Origin: Alviniconcha marisindica
Taxonomy: Eukaryota; Mollusca; Gastropoda; Provannidae
Reading direction: 5' to 3'
Length of the DNA stretch: 64,000 nt
Assembly: GCA_018857735.1 (NCBI GenBank)
Contig: JABMCL010002342.1
Span: 177,501-241,500 of the forward strand
Shown here: positions 46,801 through 57,475 of the stretch, in pieces
Numbering within the stretch: the stretch's first letter is position 1
Layout: every line of letters starts with the position of its first letter
Position numbers and translations under genes: made by a program
The notes under the pieces: generated by a model
Told to the model about the DNA's origin: nothing
The model's database searches: none
What the model saw: only the letters and a program-made list of their open reading frames with translations

Positions 46801-49733
46801 AGAATTAAATGCATATCTAGCTGTTAGTCGTACCAGTGTACTCAGAAATGATTTTTCTATCTGTATAAATTTCAAAGCGTCATGGAGATGGTTTTTATCA
46901 TACAAACAGATCATACTGGCACAAACCTTGAAAGAGTCTCTTTTTTTTCCAGCCATTAAAAAAATATTGGCTATATAACATATGGGTTGTTCAGAATTCA
47001 TATTTCTTGCAATATCTAACCGTAAATATTTTTTGCTGGTTTTCTGAACACCCCTAACTTTTAAGATTAAAAGATCAGAAATGCTACACACTGTTACATT
47101 TCAATATTTAGTTTAATTGTGCACAATTCAAATATGGGTTAACTGAAATCAAATGTTTGAAAGACCACATAATCATAACTTCAGCCTAGATCTGTAACCC
47201 ATTTTTAAGGTCATTATGATCATTTGAAAACAGATAATAGTTTACTGATTTGAATGCGAGTCAGCTAAGCTGGTTTCATAAGCTTTAATTATTAATATAT
47301 ATGTGTGTGTGTTTGTTTTGTTCTTCATTCTCTGGTTGATCTAGTACAATTTTTCTTCCATTCTGTTTAAATTTGACACCATTTTCTCTCTGTTTTTTTC
47401 ATTCTGCCTTCTTTTTCTTCTTTTTTTCTCTCTCTCTCGCTCTCTCTCTCTTCTTTTTACCATCTATGTATTTACAATATACATGAGATATAACTGTTTT
47501 ATGTGCTCTTGTTTGCTGCTGTTATATTATTTAGCTCTGTGTGGTTTTTTGGTTGTTGCTTTTTCTCTCTCATCTCCTGTTGCTCTGTCCCAACCTGCTC
47601 TTTTGTCGGATTTTCCTTTGTCATTTGGTGCAAGTTTGATTTTTAAAGATTTCAAACATTAAGTGCATGAATGATCATAATTTAAAAAAACAGCTTGCTT
47701 GTGTTTATGGACAAATATCTGCATTACATTCAAGGCAAAGGAGTGTTTGATACAAACCCAAATATTTGCAATATATCTTCCTTTCATCCCCCCCCCCCCA
47801 ATGTTCCTTGCAGCTGTGGCTAGTGATAGTTTTCAGAATGGACATATATAGGTTGATTATGCTCTCAGAGCTTTTTCAGAGAATGATTTATGACTGCAAT
47901 AGACTAATGCCTGAATCACTTGTGTGTGCACAGTAGATGTTAATGATTTCATGACTTGTGTTAAAGTGGTATCATTTGCTGCTGGGTAGATCATTTTTCA
48001 GCACACCCTTTTGTAAACCGGGTGGGGGGGGGGGGGTCTCTGTCTGGCTGTTCCTATCTGTCTCAACCCTCTCTCCCTCTCCCCCCCCCCCCCCCCCCCC
48101 CCTGAAATCCAGGAAGTATCTAGCTAACTCTCTCTAAATGTGATTTATAAATGATGATGTTCAAATTTTCTTTTTGTTACAGTATTTGCAGACAGTATGC
48201 ATGTGCTTTTTCACATGATACTGACTTGCATGCTCTGCATTGTAAAATAAAGTTCACATGGGTCAAGTTGATAAGAGGCCAGTCATGTCTTGTGATAATG
48301 ATACACAATGCAACTGATAAACCCATTGTTGTGTTACTGTTGCTCAATTTCATTGCAACACCATACAACTATCTTGTGTCTGTATAGTATTTGACACTAA
48401 AATTACCATCACTCAGTATTTTATAATCATTAAACACTATCTTTCTGATTGGTAGTTGGTACACTGTGCAGGATATAATTGTGTATATTTGACAGGTGAG
48501 TATTATTATTTTGTAGTGGAATTAGACTTAGAGCTATGAGTGTCATCTCAGCATGATTATGTTTAGCATAATCAAACATAGGCGCATCAGATCCAGTACA
48601 GTCAATACGTTTTTCCAGAACAGTAGTTTGGTTACAGCAGTGCTTACCAGAAGGTGGTTTGTGGATTGAGAAGCTGTGGGATCAAACCTGCAGTTTGAGC
48701 ATGGTTTACCCTCTGCCCCACCCCCTGCTGATAGTGTAATCTGCTGAGTGTCTAGTCCTTCAGGTTGGGGAGAAAGGCTGACAGCTCTTGTGTTACAGGC
48801 ATGCTCAGAGAAACTTCCCTGCAGTAGTGGTAGGACATTGCCCTGGCAAAATTGTATAGAAATCTCACCACTGATAAAAAATCTGGATATGAGGTCTCTT
48901 AAGTCATGTTCTTAGAAACTGCAGTTGGTTTTTTGCAGGCAGAAACAAAGAATCCCATGAGAAAGATGGTGATAGTAGTGCACCAGACAGTCAAATTATG
49001 TATGTATTGTGTGGTAGGTGGCTCACAGGTGAGAAGGATAGATAACTGGTTTTCAGTGCCCAGTCAACCATGACAGGCTCACAGAAGAAGCAGACCCTGA
49101 AACTGAAAGGTCTTGTGAGACAGCTGGTTGTTCATTAGCATGGTTACCTCATATTTGCAGCTTCTGCTGTGTACACAGAATAAAAGAATGTTATCGGACA
49201 TTGCTCAAGGATGGATTGGGGAAAGGGATTTGATTGCATCAAGCTGAATCGTGTGTACAAGAAAATCATTTCAAGAGGTCATATTAATATCAAGTTATTT
49301 CATGGAGCCTCATTTCCCTTCCACCTTTCACCCTGATAAAACCGTCATGGTTGACTGGATGTCAAAAACCAAGTTCTTTCCTTCCTTCTTTCCCTTCCAC
49401 ATTCCCAGGTCTCCATTGTGGACAACTTTGTGCAGCCAGTTAGTTTGGTACACCCAGTCAAAGATTCTCATTGCTGACCTTTACACAGGTTGGTTCAAAA
49501 GCCTCTGCATATCTGGGGGGAGGGGGTAGGGGGTGATTGCTGTGTGTACATACCCATGCAATAAGAATGGACTTCAGGTTATACCACCTACACCCCTAGT
49601 CCACAATCCCTCTGTGTTCATTCTGATTCAGATCACAACTTGTATGCCTGTCCATTAGCTACTTTAAGGCTTTAGAGATTGATGATGTCAAATCATTATC
49701 TGTCTTGGTCACAGGGATTTTACAAATGCACTT

Positions 49734-49809
<76 letters not shown>

Positions 49810-52549
49810 GTTAATGAATGTAACAGGAGCATGCAGCCATTAAAATATATTTTTAAAAAAAATACTGACAAAGGCAGCCATTTTCCCCACTTGTGATAGA
49901 CATTGCATTGGTCTTTTTCCCCCTTCTGTAAATGTAATGAACTTTAGCTTGGGGGGTAGGGGCGATTGGGTCACATTTTCTCTCTGTTGTTTTTACTAGT
50001 TCACTCTGCTGTCTTCAGTGGGTCAGCAAGAATTTTGTATGGTCTGAAATGTTCAGTGCCTGCTGCCAAGTGCGATTTAGTTTCAAGCAGCAAGCATTAT
50101 GTTAGCCACCACACCAGCTAGGCTTGCGTGTGTTAGCTCTTGTCTGGCCAGCAGTTTGTCTGTGTCAGGGCGTGTTTGATCGCTGTGTTTGCTCAGGGTC
50201 TTATCAGTGTCGGATAGTTTATCACATTTTGACAGAGCACCTATAAAACTTATCTCTGGCCAAAGGACACACAGCTCTGTCCCCCCCCCCCCCCCCCAAC
50301 CTGAGTAAAGAGAGCAAGCCACTTTAGGGACCTCACCTGAAAAGTTTAACATGCTACAGGGCTTGTGCTTCAGGGTTATTGTTTAAATCCAAGCTACTGA
50401 TGTAAGTAACATACAACATTCAGTTTACTGATGCTATTAGCTGGGGTAGATTGTCCAGTGACACTGCACTAGTGATTTGCATTGTTTCATTCATAATTGT
50501 AATTTGGTCATGTAATGGGCCATAGTATATGGGGGTTCATATATATATATATATATATTTATGCATTTGGCTGGAAATAAAGCATGTAATAGGACTCGGA
50601 ATGCAAATGGCATGATAGGACAGCTGAAACAAGTGCAAGGGAATAGAGGACACTGATAAGAGGCTTGGGCCATTGTTGGGGGGCATATATGTATGACTAG
50701 ACAAAACGTTTAGCACAAAATTGTGTTTTGTTTGCCTCCTAACCTGATTTTTTTTTTAATGCGCAAGAGGAAAGGGTGTTTCTTGTGGGGCCAGTCAAAA
50801 GTAACTGACATTCATTTCAGTAATTAAAAAAAGCATTAATTAATTATTTTTTTTAAACTGACCTAACTCACAACCCCCCCCCCCCCCCCCAACCCAAGTT
50901 TTTGAATAACTGAATTTGGAGTTAAAGGACAACCTGTAGCAAACCCCCTTATCCAGTCTTCTGTGTTGCTATATAGTGCACCCACCCAGTGATCAAGTGC
51001 AAGGGGCCTGTGAATGTTGGACTCTTTAGTGATCAGCCAGAAGGTGAAACAAAAAGGTGTCACTACACAATACTGGCATATTTATACTCCCAAGTGTTTG
51101 GGGTGTGCACTTGGACCTGTGCATTGGGGGGTGGGGGGGGGGGGGGTCAGGTCAGGTGGCACAGTGCTTAGGACTTGGGGGCTTGGGGATTGAGAGGTTG
51201 TATTAATGTAACAGAAAAAGCACACAAAGAGATGTTACAAGAGATGGGGGAGGACTAGGTCTTACCTGTTACATGTGTGTGTGTGTGTGTGTGTGTGAGA
51301 AAGATCGGTGAAACTTTGCATAATACTAGCCTGCATGGAGCTTTATCTGTTCCACTTGCCTTGACATATTTCAGTGTCACATGATGAATGTTACAGTGGT
51401 CAGTGAGCTAATTTTGTTATCTTGGTAAGTTCTTAGCCATTCATGTTCAAACTTTGTAATGCTGCACACATTAACTAGACCAGGTGCACAAAATGCTTTA
51501 TTTAACTTGCAGGAAAAAATGTAATTCTGTGTAATGATCCATGTTAGGCATTTGAGCTGGCCAACCTATTGGCCATCCAGGCATGACCAAAACTTTAATG
51601 TTGCCATTTTCTCAGAAAGTATTAATGTAATAAAGGTCAAACTTTGTATGATGCCGATGGTACATGTACTACTCGTTAACTTGAAGATTTACGTACTCAC
51701 ACTGCATTCAGTAACCATGACCTTATTTCAGGGTCACGGCAGTTAAAACAGTTGGGTTTTGTTGTTGCTGTTTTTACCTTCAAATGTATGTTAATTTTGA
51801 CAGCACCTGTTGCAAGCTGCATCAGTGCTGGCTTATTCTTTGCCACTGTTCAGCATCATGGGAGATCTTGAACAGTTTACATGGTAGCCTCCTTTTGAGC
51901 TTGACATTTTCACACCAGTTTCAGCTAGCTTTACAGACTCATGCCAGTTTTGATTACCTTGGCCTTCAAGGTCAGTCAAGCTTTAATAAAAAATGAAACT
52001 GAACAAAACAAAAAAACAGGATGATTTCTAGGTTTTCTCTTCCCCTTTCCGACTTCATGGGGGGGGGGGGGGGGGTTTCAATAATAATAATGGGGTCTCA
52101 AGTTAGAGCACCCTTTCTGGGCTAAATCCTAGGTGTGTACATTTCACAAAGCAGCAAAAACAAATGACGTCCAAATCATGCACAGTATTATATTACATAC
52201 TCAAAATTCTCCCTAGCATCCCCCCCCCCCACCCTCTTACACATGTATGTGTGCATGCACACACATGTTTATGTTACACACTGATTTACATGAGGCAGGC
52301 TGGAGACATCTGGAAATGATAGGAGTAGGACTCTAGGAGACGGAGAAAAGTTGAGCCTTGAGCAGTCTCTTGAAGGCAGTTTGTTGCTGTTTTGAAGTTA
52401 GTGGTCCAAGCGTCTGCTCTTCTTGCTCATAATTATGATGTTGACAGTGACAGTTGCCTGTGATTGCAGGAGCCTTTGACTACACCCAGGCAGCAAGCTA
52501 TGCCCCACCCGCTCAAGCCGCTGGAGCTGCAGTCTACCAGACCTACTGA
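28306..52549 (+). CDS. A1CF: A1CF/RBM46/RBM47-family RNA-binding protein (ten exons, 596 aa)
   Basis: Joined exons encode 596 residues, close to vertebrate A1CF and RBM47 (about 590). RRM1 spans about 60-137 (RNP2 EIFIGKI, RNP1 RGYAFCMY), RRM2 140-222 ([14 protein letters not shown]), RRM3 236-306 ([15 protein letters not shown]). Next come a Gly/Tyr-rich linker, an RG-rich block (370-395), the conserved [10 protein letters not shown] block, a dsRBD of the DND1/A1CF type (431-510, [11 protein letters not shown]) and an Ala-rich tail ending VYQTY. In vertebrates A1CF and RBM47 are cofactors of APOBEC1 C-to-U editing, and family members control mRNA stability and splicing. A mollusc has no known APOBEC1 partner, so the role here is more safely mRNA binding in nucleus and cytoplasm. 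The three vertebrate paralogues likely all descend from one gene like this one, so the symbol is a family label. All exon phases agree. Start choice: ATG at 28306, or 28342 (better context, MDSLKG). Confidence 0.95.
29942..30082 (+). repeat. Two-copy tandem repeat in intron 1
   Basis: AAAGACTGATTTGCTATCTT and CAAGGTCACAGTGAGGGGTT, ATAATA occur twice about 65 bp apart with few differences. The rest of intron 1 (29005-30526) has a C-run/CA tract at 29702-29750 and is otherwise unremarkable. Confidence 0.8.
30343..30392 (-). repeat. Retroposon tail fragment in intron 1
   Basis: AAGTAACTTGGTGTTTTATG, CGCAGTCAACCATTACGGTT, ATAT: the reverse of the tail that forms the 69-bp array at 14942. Related fragments lie at 38339-38393 (minus), 49045-49080 (minus) and 49333-49375 (plus). 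Confidence 0.7.
30527..30704 (+). CDS. A1CF: A1CF-like exon 2: RRM3
   Basis: Acceptor TTGTTTTCAG, donor G|GTAAGT. It codes residues 234-292 with ILYVRNL and [11 protein letters not shown], ending within a Gly codon (phase 1). Confidence 0.95.
33069..33270. repeat. G-runs in intron 2
   Basis: G-runs at 33072-33093 and 33240-33264 lead into the minisatellite. Earlier intron 2 sequence (30705-33068) shows no other supported feature. Confidence 0.8.
33275..34372. repeat. 29-bp minisatellite with orientation switch, intron 2
   Basis: From 33275 to about 33480 units read TCCTGTGGTGTGACTGCAGG (about seven, diverged). From about 33490 to 34372 they are in the opposite orientation, CTGCAGTCACACCACAGGAC plus TGTCCCTCC (about 30, highly similar). 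A CAC/TGC alternation (TCACACC versus TCATGCC) defines two unit types. Open frames of about 280-300 codons result from the absence of stops over three units (87 bp = 29 codons) and are not genes. Confidence 0.95.
34590..34681 (+). CDS. A1CF: A1CF-like exon 3: end of RRM3
   Basis: Acceptor TTTTTTGCAG. Codes [20 protein letters not shown], finishing the RRM3 fold ([11 protein letters not shown] is a family hallmark), then [10 protein letters not shown]. Donor CAG|GTACAT, phase 0. Confidence 0.94.
34755..34802 (+). CDS. A1CF: Candidate 48-nt alternative micro-exon
   Basis: GTTAGCAG acceptor, CTG|GTGAGT donor, phase 0 at both ends, open in the required frame: [16 protein letters not shown]. It would follow a 73-bp intron. 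In vertebrate A1CF the region just after RRM3 has comparable Gly-rich spacer. Inclusion leaves the frame intact. Needs transcript support. Confidence 0.45.
34858..35056 (+). repeat. Three-copy tandem repeat in intron 3
   Basis: TTGGGTGGAACATGAACTCT, GTTGCAGCTCAGAG, ATTAGTGAACATTCAGCCAG repeated three times with units of about 62-73 bp, between the two candidate micro-exons. Remaining intron 3 sequence (35651-38466) holds a (TA)n run at 38142-38193, a C-run near 37930 and retroposon scraps at 36288-36345, 37118-37165 and 38339-38393. Confidence 0.85.
35591..35650 (+). CDS. A1CF: Candidate 60-nt alternative micro-exon
   Basis: A well-formed acceptor (CCATTATTGTTCTCAG), donor CTG|GTACAT, phase 0 on both sides, 20 codons open in frame ([20 protein letters not shown]). 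It would insert an amphipathic helix-like stretch between RRM3 and the YGY linker. The donor resembles that of exon 3. Confidence 0.35.
38142..38193. repeat. (TA)n microsatellite
   Basis: About 26 TA repeats in intron 3. Confidence 0.95.
38467..38555 (+). CDS. A1CF: A1CF-like exon 4: Tyr/Ala linker
   Basis: Acceptor CTCTTTTCAG. Codes [20 protein letters not shown] and GQMAIPQAG. Donor AG|GTAATG inside an Arg codon. It corresponds to the Tyr-rich spacer after RRM3 in the family. Confidence 0.88.
39118..39180 (+). repeat. Perfect 30-bp duplication at the intron 4 branch/pyrimidine region
   Basis: TTTTTCATTTTTTAAGATCA then TGTTGTTATA occurs twice, separated by TA. It ends 35 bp before the exon 5 acceptor, so it may duplicate the branch-point region. 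Confidence 0.8.
39215..39356 (+). CDS. A1CF: A1CF-like exon 5: RG-rich block
   Basis: Acceptor ATCATCTCCACAG. Codes [20 protein letters not shown] and [13 protein letters not shown]. The RGRGRGAAG core matches the RG-rich block I recall in RBM47. Such blocks are usual targets of arginine methylation. Donor GTG|GTAAGT, phase 0. Confidence 0.9.
40770..40849. repeat. (GT)n microsatellite, intron 5
   Basis: GT run with two TTTG breaks. Intron 5 otherwise shows nothing. Intron 6 (41146-43978) is AT-rich with a C-run at 43482-43508 and no other supported feature. Confidence 0.95.
41056..41145 (+). CDS. A1CF: A1CF-like exon 6: LYD..PGM block
   Basis: Acceptor GTGCATCCCAG. Codes [20 protein letters not shown] and [10 protein letters not shown], a segment strongly conserved in A1CF just before the dsRBD. 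Donor CAG|GTACGG, phase 0. Confidence 0.93.
43979..44092 (+). CDS. A1CF: A1CF-like exon 7: dsRBD, first half
   Basis: Acceptor TGTGTTGTAG. Codes [20 protein letters not shown] and [10 protein letters not shown], helix 1 and the first strands of a DND1/A1CF-type dsRBD. Donor AAG|GTATGT, phase 0. Confidence 0.93.
44507..44636 (+). CDS. A1CF: A1CF-like exon 8: dsRBD, second half
   Basis: Acceptor TATGTGCTGCAG. Codes [10 protein letters not shown], then [20 protein letters not shown], the terminal helix of the domain. The donor is A|GTGTGT, which is non-ideal. Reading through it meets TGA after four codons (44646-44648), giving a possible short isoform that still keeps all RNA-binding domains. 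Confidence 0.92.
44911..45010 (+). repeat. Two-copy 54-bp tandem repeat, intron 8
   Basis: GTCATATCAGCTTAATAGTA, ATACGCCACTACCTCTGTTC is repeated with a few substitutions. The rest of intron 8 (44637-46259) has no supported feature. Confidence 0.8.
46260..46436 (+). CDS. A1CF: A1CF-like exon 9: Ala/Ser/Pro-rich tail, probably skippable
   Basis: Acceptor TGTCTGTCTGTAG. 177 nt, phase 1 at both ends, codes [20 protein letters not shown] through [12 protein letters not shown]. As length and phases are compatible, exon 8 can splice directly to exon 10. Low complexity suggests disorder. SYV and Ala-rich features recall the RBM47 C-terminal region. Confidence 0.82.
46437..52469 (+). other. Intron 9 (6.0 kb), no exon called
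   Basis: The longest intron. Contents: G-runs at about 46788, 48022 and 51125; C-runs at 47790, 48080 and 50281; (CA)n at 49739-49806; (AT)n near 50540; two retroposon tails (49045, 49333). A pseudo-exon at 48950-49000 was examined but its phases do not fit. No other coding signal. Confidence 0.6.
49739..49806. repeat. (CA)n microsatellite
   Basis: About 34 CA repeats within intron 9. Confidence 0.95.
52470..52549 (+). CDS. A1CF: A1CF-like exon 10: C-terminus and stop
   Basis: Acceptor CTGTGATTGCAG. Codes [20 protein letters not shown] and VYQTY, then TGA (52547-52549). The terminal VYQTY matches the C-terminus I recall for RBM47, supporting this as the genuine last exon. Confidence 0.9.
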
Positions 52550-54360
52550 TCGGCTGCTTCCCACAGAACAGCTGCTGACCAAAGCCAGTGTGAAGAAGGC
52601 AGCCTGAGTGCCAAAAGGCAAACTTTATCCCTGATGGTGGCAACTCTTTGTACTCTTTGTCTTTGCCATTGTTAACAGTTCAGCTTTTTCTTTGCTGCTT
52701 TTTTTTTTTCTTTGCCTTTTTTTACACGTACTTTATTTTATTTTATGCATTTGCTCACATGTATGAAGAAGGACACATAACATGTATTGATATTTAAACA
52801 TTTTCTTTGGTGTTCTTGTATCCTCTCTCTTCTTTTAGTTTTTTGTTTTTGAAGTTTTATATTATAAGGATAAACATAAGTGGTGCCCCAAACCACCAAC
52901 AGTCCTTGTTTTTTGTTGTTGTTCTCTCGCTTCCTGTTGCTGTTACTACATGTGTACCTCAAACCATTGGCCCTCGTTTGTTTTGAATGCTGAAAGAGAC
53001 TGGGGTGTTCGCTCCTCTTTTATCTTGCTGCTGAGAAAGTTTGAGTTGTTCATGCTTATTTTCTTACCACAAGGGATGTATGCCTCCAATCGTCAGTATT
53101 CTTTGTTTTGAAAGAGTTGGGATTGTTTGTTTGTTTTGTTATTGGGTGGGGATGTCTTTACCATTGAAAGATGTGTGCCGTGAACCACCAACATTCCTTG
53201 TTGCATAAAAAAGTTTAAAGAGTTTGAGTTGTGTATTTTCTTCTTTATTGCTGAGAGTTTTCAGTTGTTTACACTCTTCCTTATTTTACTACTCGGAAGT
53301 GTGTGCCTCAAACCATCAACATTCCTTGTTATAAAAGTTGGAAGAGTTTGGACCGTTCCGTCTCTTCTTTATCTGTCTGGTGAGAAATGTGTATACTTGT
53401 ACAAAGTTCGCCATGGTATTATATCCCCAAAGAGCTGTTTGTGCATATAATTTTATTTGGTGTATGTTGCCGTAGCTAGGCTACATTGTGATGCTTTAAA
53501 GCGGTGTTGACGGTTTTACTTCATGCAGGTCTTCTTCCTGAACACCAGGAATTTTTATTCTGTTTCGCTGTTTTAAATTGTGTTTTATTTTGTTAATTTT
53601 AAACTTGAGCTTGGAAGTGTGAAAGAAGAAACAGGGTGCTGCTGGTAAGCAGGTGCTCAGATGTTCAACACTGTTTGTTTACCATGATCCCATTTGTTAG
53701 CAAAAAGGTGGTTTCAACAGCCCACCTTTTTACAACATTCATCTCCTGTTTCATGCTGTTTCATGTCCCCTTTTGCAGTTTTACAACTGTAGTTGTTATC
53801 ATGTTTTTGGACATAGCCTCTGAAACTGTGCATTTTCCATCACAGACTAATGTATCTGGTTGCTTGTATTATGTCTTAATCTGATCTGTCTTAATAGTAG
53901 TTTGTTGCTTCTTTATAATTTAGTTTATTTTTGTTGTTAACTCGCATCAGTAATCATGCGAGTAAGGGGAGGGGGTTCCTTTCTGCCATTTTGTACTCAG
54001 ATTTGTTCTTCTTCTCTCTTGCATTCTTTTCTGCTTGCTTTTGTTTTTTAACCAACAAGAAGGTGGTTGGTATATGAACTATGTGAATTGAGTATGTTCA
54101 TTTCTTGTTCTCTGGTTTTGTTGTTGCAGTTTTTTGTTGTTGTTGTTTGTTTTTGTTTTGTATGTTTTTTCTTCAAAGACCAGAACCAGTTTGTATTTGT
54201 GTGTCAAAGCATTGGTTTACATTGTTATGTATGTTCAGTTTAGACTGAGGTTGTGTTTGTATTCATTCTTTCTGTTCAGTGCTTAACAAAAAAAGTTTAA
54301 TAAATAGGTAAGTGGTCTTTTACTGTGTTTTAGAGAAATAAATAACAATATTCTAGTCAC
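52550..54360 (+). other. A1CF: 3' untranslated region of the A1CF-like gene
   Basis: About 1.8 kb of T-rich sequence without open frames. It holds five diverged copies of a repeat of about 100 bp at 52880-53410. Several T-runs and TTTGTTTTGTT stretches could bind U-rich-element proteins. It ends at two AATAAA signals followed by GT-rich sequence. Confidence 0.7.
54299..54342 (+). terminator. A1CF: Polyadenylation signals
   Basis: AATAAA at 54299-54304 and again at 54337-54342 (the latter within GAAATAAATAAC). The GT-rich stretch TGGTTGTGAAAAGTG and TTGTAGTTGTG follows at 54393-54423. Cleavage is expected near 54320-54365. Confidence 0.6.
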
Positions 54361-57070
54361 TGCTATACTTTCAGAGTGTACATGTTACTTTGAATGGTTG
54401 TGAAAAGTGATTGTAGTTGTGTTTTCCAGGTTGAACTTCTTAAAGTGCAGGCACATCTGTGCACACTGGTCAACTTTGAGGTACTTTGTGAAATCAGTAC
54501 ACATTCCAGTGCCTGTGTTAACATTCACAGATCGTAAGTGCATAATATTTTGTGTGAAAGTACATGTAAGGACAGTGTCTTTTGTCCCTTTGGGCTAGTA
54601 TTAGTATTTGTCCATTGTGTTTTACTTTCACTGACGCAGTGAAGAGCAAAGAGAAATGGTACCAGTATGAGTGTGTGTGTGTGTTGGTTTAATGTGTAGC
54701 CTCTCTTCTACCATTTTGTTATTGACAATATTGTGACTGGTATGTAAGTATGTGCCAAACATTCTTCCTTGTTTTATATTCTTCCAGTTTCTGTTTGTCA
54801 AAAACAGTTTGTCAGTTTAAATTTGTTTGGTTCCTGAATGGGATTGGTGATAATATTGTCATGCTGTGCCTTACAACTCGAGCATACTGCATTCAGTGAG
54901 TTGAGATATTTTAGTAGGGGTGGCAAATGACATCAGTTGAAGTACTCTGTTCGTTGCAGTTCAGTCACTGAAGTTGAAAGGATCCAGTTCAGGTGTGGGC
55001 AGACATTTAACTTACATCACCTGTTTAAGCATTATTGCAAACTAGATCTGTTCAGTCTTCATGACTGATGTGCAAAATGACATTTTCCCATCTCAGTCCC
55101 TTTCCTCCCTTACTTCATCATGTATATTATATGTGTATCATGTCAGTGTGTAACTTTAAAAAAGGAAGACCTCTTTCTTTATGCCTCGTGTTTAACACTT
55201 GGTATAAATGTCAGTAGCTTTAACAGGGACAGTAGAATCTGCAGAGATTATGTTTGTGAAATTGAGTGCTTAAATTAAGATCTTCCCTTAACTGTTGTCT
55301 ACTGTACTCCAATCCAGACTTTTAGATAGGAAACATTTTGTAATAAGTATTCTGACAGTCATTTTAAGTGCCATTTTTACACAGAGCATGTAAGCTTAAC
55401 ATTGTAATGAATGGAGATCTCGCAAACTACTGTACTCCAATTGGATCAAAGTTTAAAGAAAAAGAATCACAGCGTAGAATCATCATTATTCAAATAAGGT
55501 ACAGAATTAATCCCCTGATCAAGTTTTCCTGCGACCTGACTGTAAAATTAGTTTTTGATTTGACTATAATCCAAGTAGACAAATAACAGTTTTAGTGTTT
55601 GTAAGAGAGAGAAAAAATCAGCAGTTCCTTTTTTCAAAGAACATTTCAAAAAATTATCTTTGATGATAAATTACTTTTTAACTGGAGAACATTTGAACAT
55701 ATGAAGATAAAGGGTTTATACAATTCATATACTGGCCATAATTAAGATGAGAATAGTAGATTCTATTCACATGCTAATTGAGCAATGATAAATTTTTAAC
55801 CCAAAATTGAAACCTGTCGATGGAGATTTTTTAAAGAGATTCTTAGCTCCCCTATCATGACATGCCGTACAGAGGACAAATTGCTATTCACACGAGAGGA
55901 AAAACAATTTATCAGCCAGAGTTTGACGTAACTGACCGAGAATCAGAATTCCAATGACCAGTCTTGATTGCCGTGGTGATGATTTGCACGTGAGGGTTGT
56001 GAATATGCATGATCAGTGATGCGTGATGCAGAATGATTTCTGATTCAGAGTTGTTTTGTCACCCCCACTTTGTACGAGTGGTGGGAAGTCTGGTGCTATG
56101 GAGTTGTTGACGGTTGCTATATTGGCGGTTTTCAAGCTGGTTTTATTTCTTGTTTTGTGCAGCCCTGGTTTTTGCCTGGCACACTGTTTAAAATTTACAT
56201 TTGTGCACAACAAATGTGTATGTTTGCCTTTAATCTTTTGCAGTCGTAGTGCAATTGAACTAAAAATGTTGACGAGAACTTTTGCAAGAGATGACAGCAA
56301 ACCACAATGCAGAGAACAAGACCATGTTAGGGTTGTGTTTTTTTGTTTTGTTTTTTATCATACTCGTTTTTTCACCCCACTTTTTTTCTGTTTATTTCTC
56401 CTCCTTTACCCCCCTCTGAGTCTCAAAAGTGAAGTTGAATCTGAGCATCCCTTATTGTTCTGCTCTAACTTGACACTTTCCTGCAAAATAGTCAATCGCG
56501 TTATTTTATTTATGCACTGAAACTATGCAATTTAGCAAATGTTCCATGTTTACTTGGAGGAATTACATGGAACTTTCTAAGGTGAAATGTAAAATGATTG
56601 TGATGATTGAGAAATTTCGAAACCAGAGACAAATTCCCAAATTACCAAATTGATCAAACCTGAAATTGTGAAAGGATCCATAGACTAGGTGAAGACTTTG
56701 CATCCTGAAGTATATAGTCCTGATCAGAAGCAAAAGAGTGGGAAAATCATGTAATACATGTTCTTTGTAAAGATGATCTTGTTCAGGCAATTAAATACCC
56801 ATTAACATTGACTAATTCAGTGCACTTGTGTACAGGACCCAAAACCTGCCACTCTGTATCCATGCTCTGCCAGTGGTTCTTTCTTACGGAGCCCGAGCTT
56901 GCCAAAATTTCACTTCATTTCAGTCCATGAAAGTATTACGTTTACAAGTCGACCCACCGTATTACAAGTAGGAAGAATGCACCCATGGGATTTTTTTCCC
57001 AGCTTGCTTTTAGTGCACAGTAATGGAGAGAAAGAAATGTCAAGAGAAAAGTCGATAAAACCCATAGTTT
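54361..57070. other. Intergenic stretch, no gene seen
   Basis: AT-rich sequence downstream of the polyA signals. Short open frames on both strands (the longest about 150 codons near 56056-56520) have no recognisable domain, no convincing splice sites and no biased codon use. Confidence 0.6.
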
Positions 57071-57074
57071 TATC

Positions 57075-57475
57075 ACGCTCCAAGCATTGATTTCTGGCAC
57101 CTTCCTCCAAACTCTGCCAGAATTAGTTATGCCACTGAAGTACTTTTCGTTTCCGCACAGCTGTCTACCAACTGAATGGACTGGGCACTAATGAGACTGT
57201 GAAAGCGACACAGCATCAAAGCATGCATGAGGCATGTTGGCCCCTGGTATTAACTGAAAAGAGTTCTGTCTTGATTCAGACAATTTTGGTTTTATTTGTG
57301 CTTGCATAAACAACGTGGGCAGTTATAAAAAGAAACACCTAATATCATTTGAGTAGTCTATGACAAACTTACTGCCATTTGGGCACCAATGAAAAACTGT
57401 TCATTAGCTGACAGTTTTTCGACACCTGTGACATGACCGTCCTGGTTAGAGGAAGGATGTCATAAACCAGTGCTT
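57075..57475 (+). repeat. Dispersed retroposon fragments
   Basis: 57075-57135 has GATTTCTGGCACCTTCCTCC, AAACTCTGCCAGAATTAG, as at 24860-24925. 57430-57472 has TGACATGACCGTCCTGGTTA, GAGGAAGGATGTCATAAACC, as at 24130-24170. The two pieces may be ends of one element with about 300 bp between. Confidence 0.5.

Noticed and set aside
48949..49000. Extra exon in intron 9 (GCAG|GCAGAAACAAAGAATCCC.., donor ATTAT|GTATGT)
   Set aside because: Exon 9 ends in phase 1 but this block would exit in phase 2, breaking the junction with exon 10.
56056..56520. 154-codon plus-strand frame with a hydrophobic segment
   Set aside because: The opposite strand is also open for part of it, codon use is that of AT-rich non-coding DNA, and no family is recognised.
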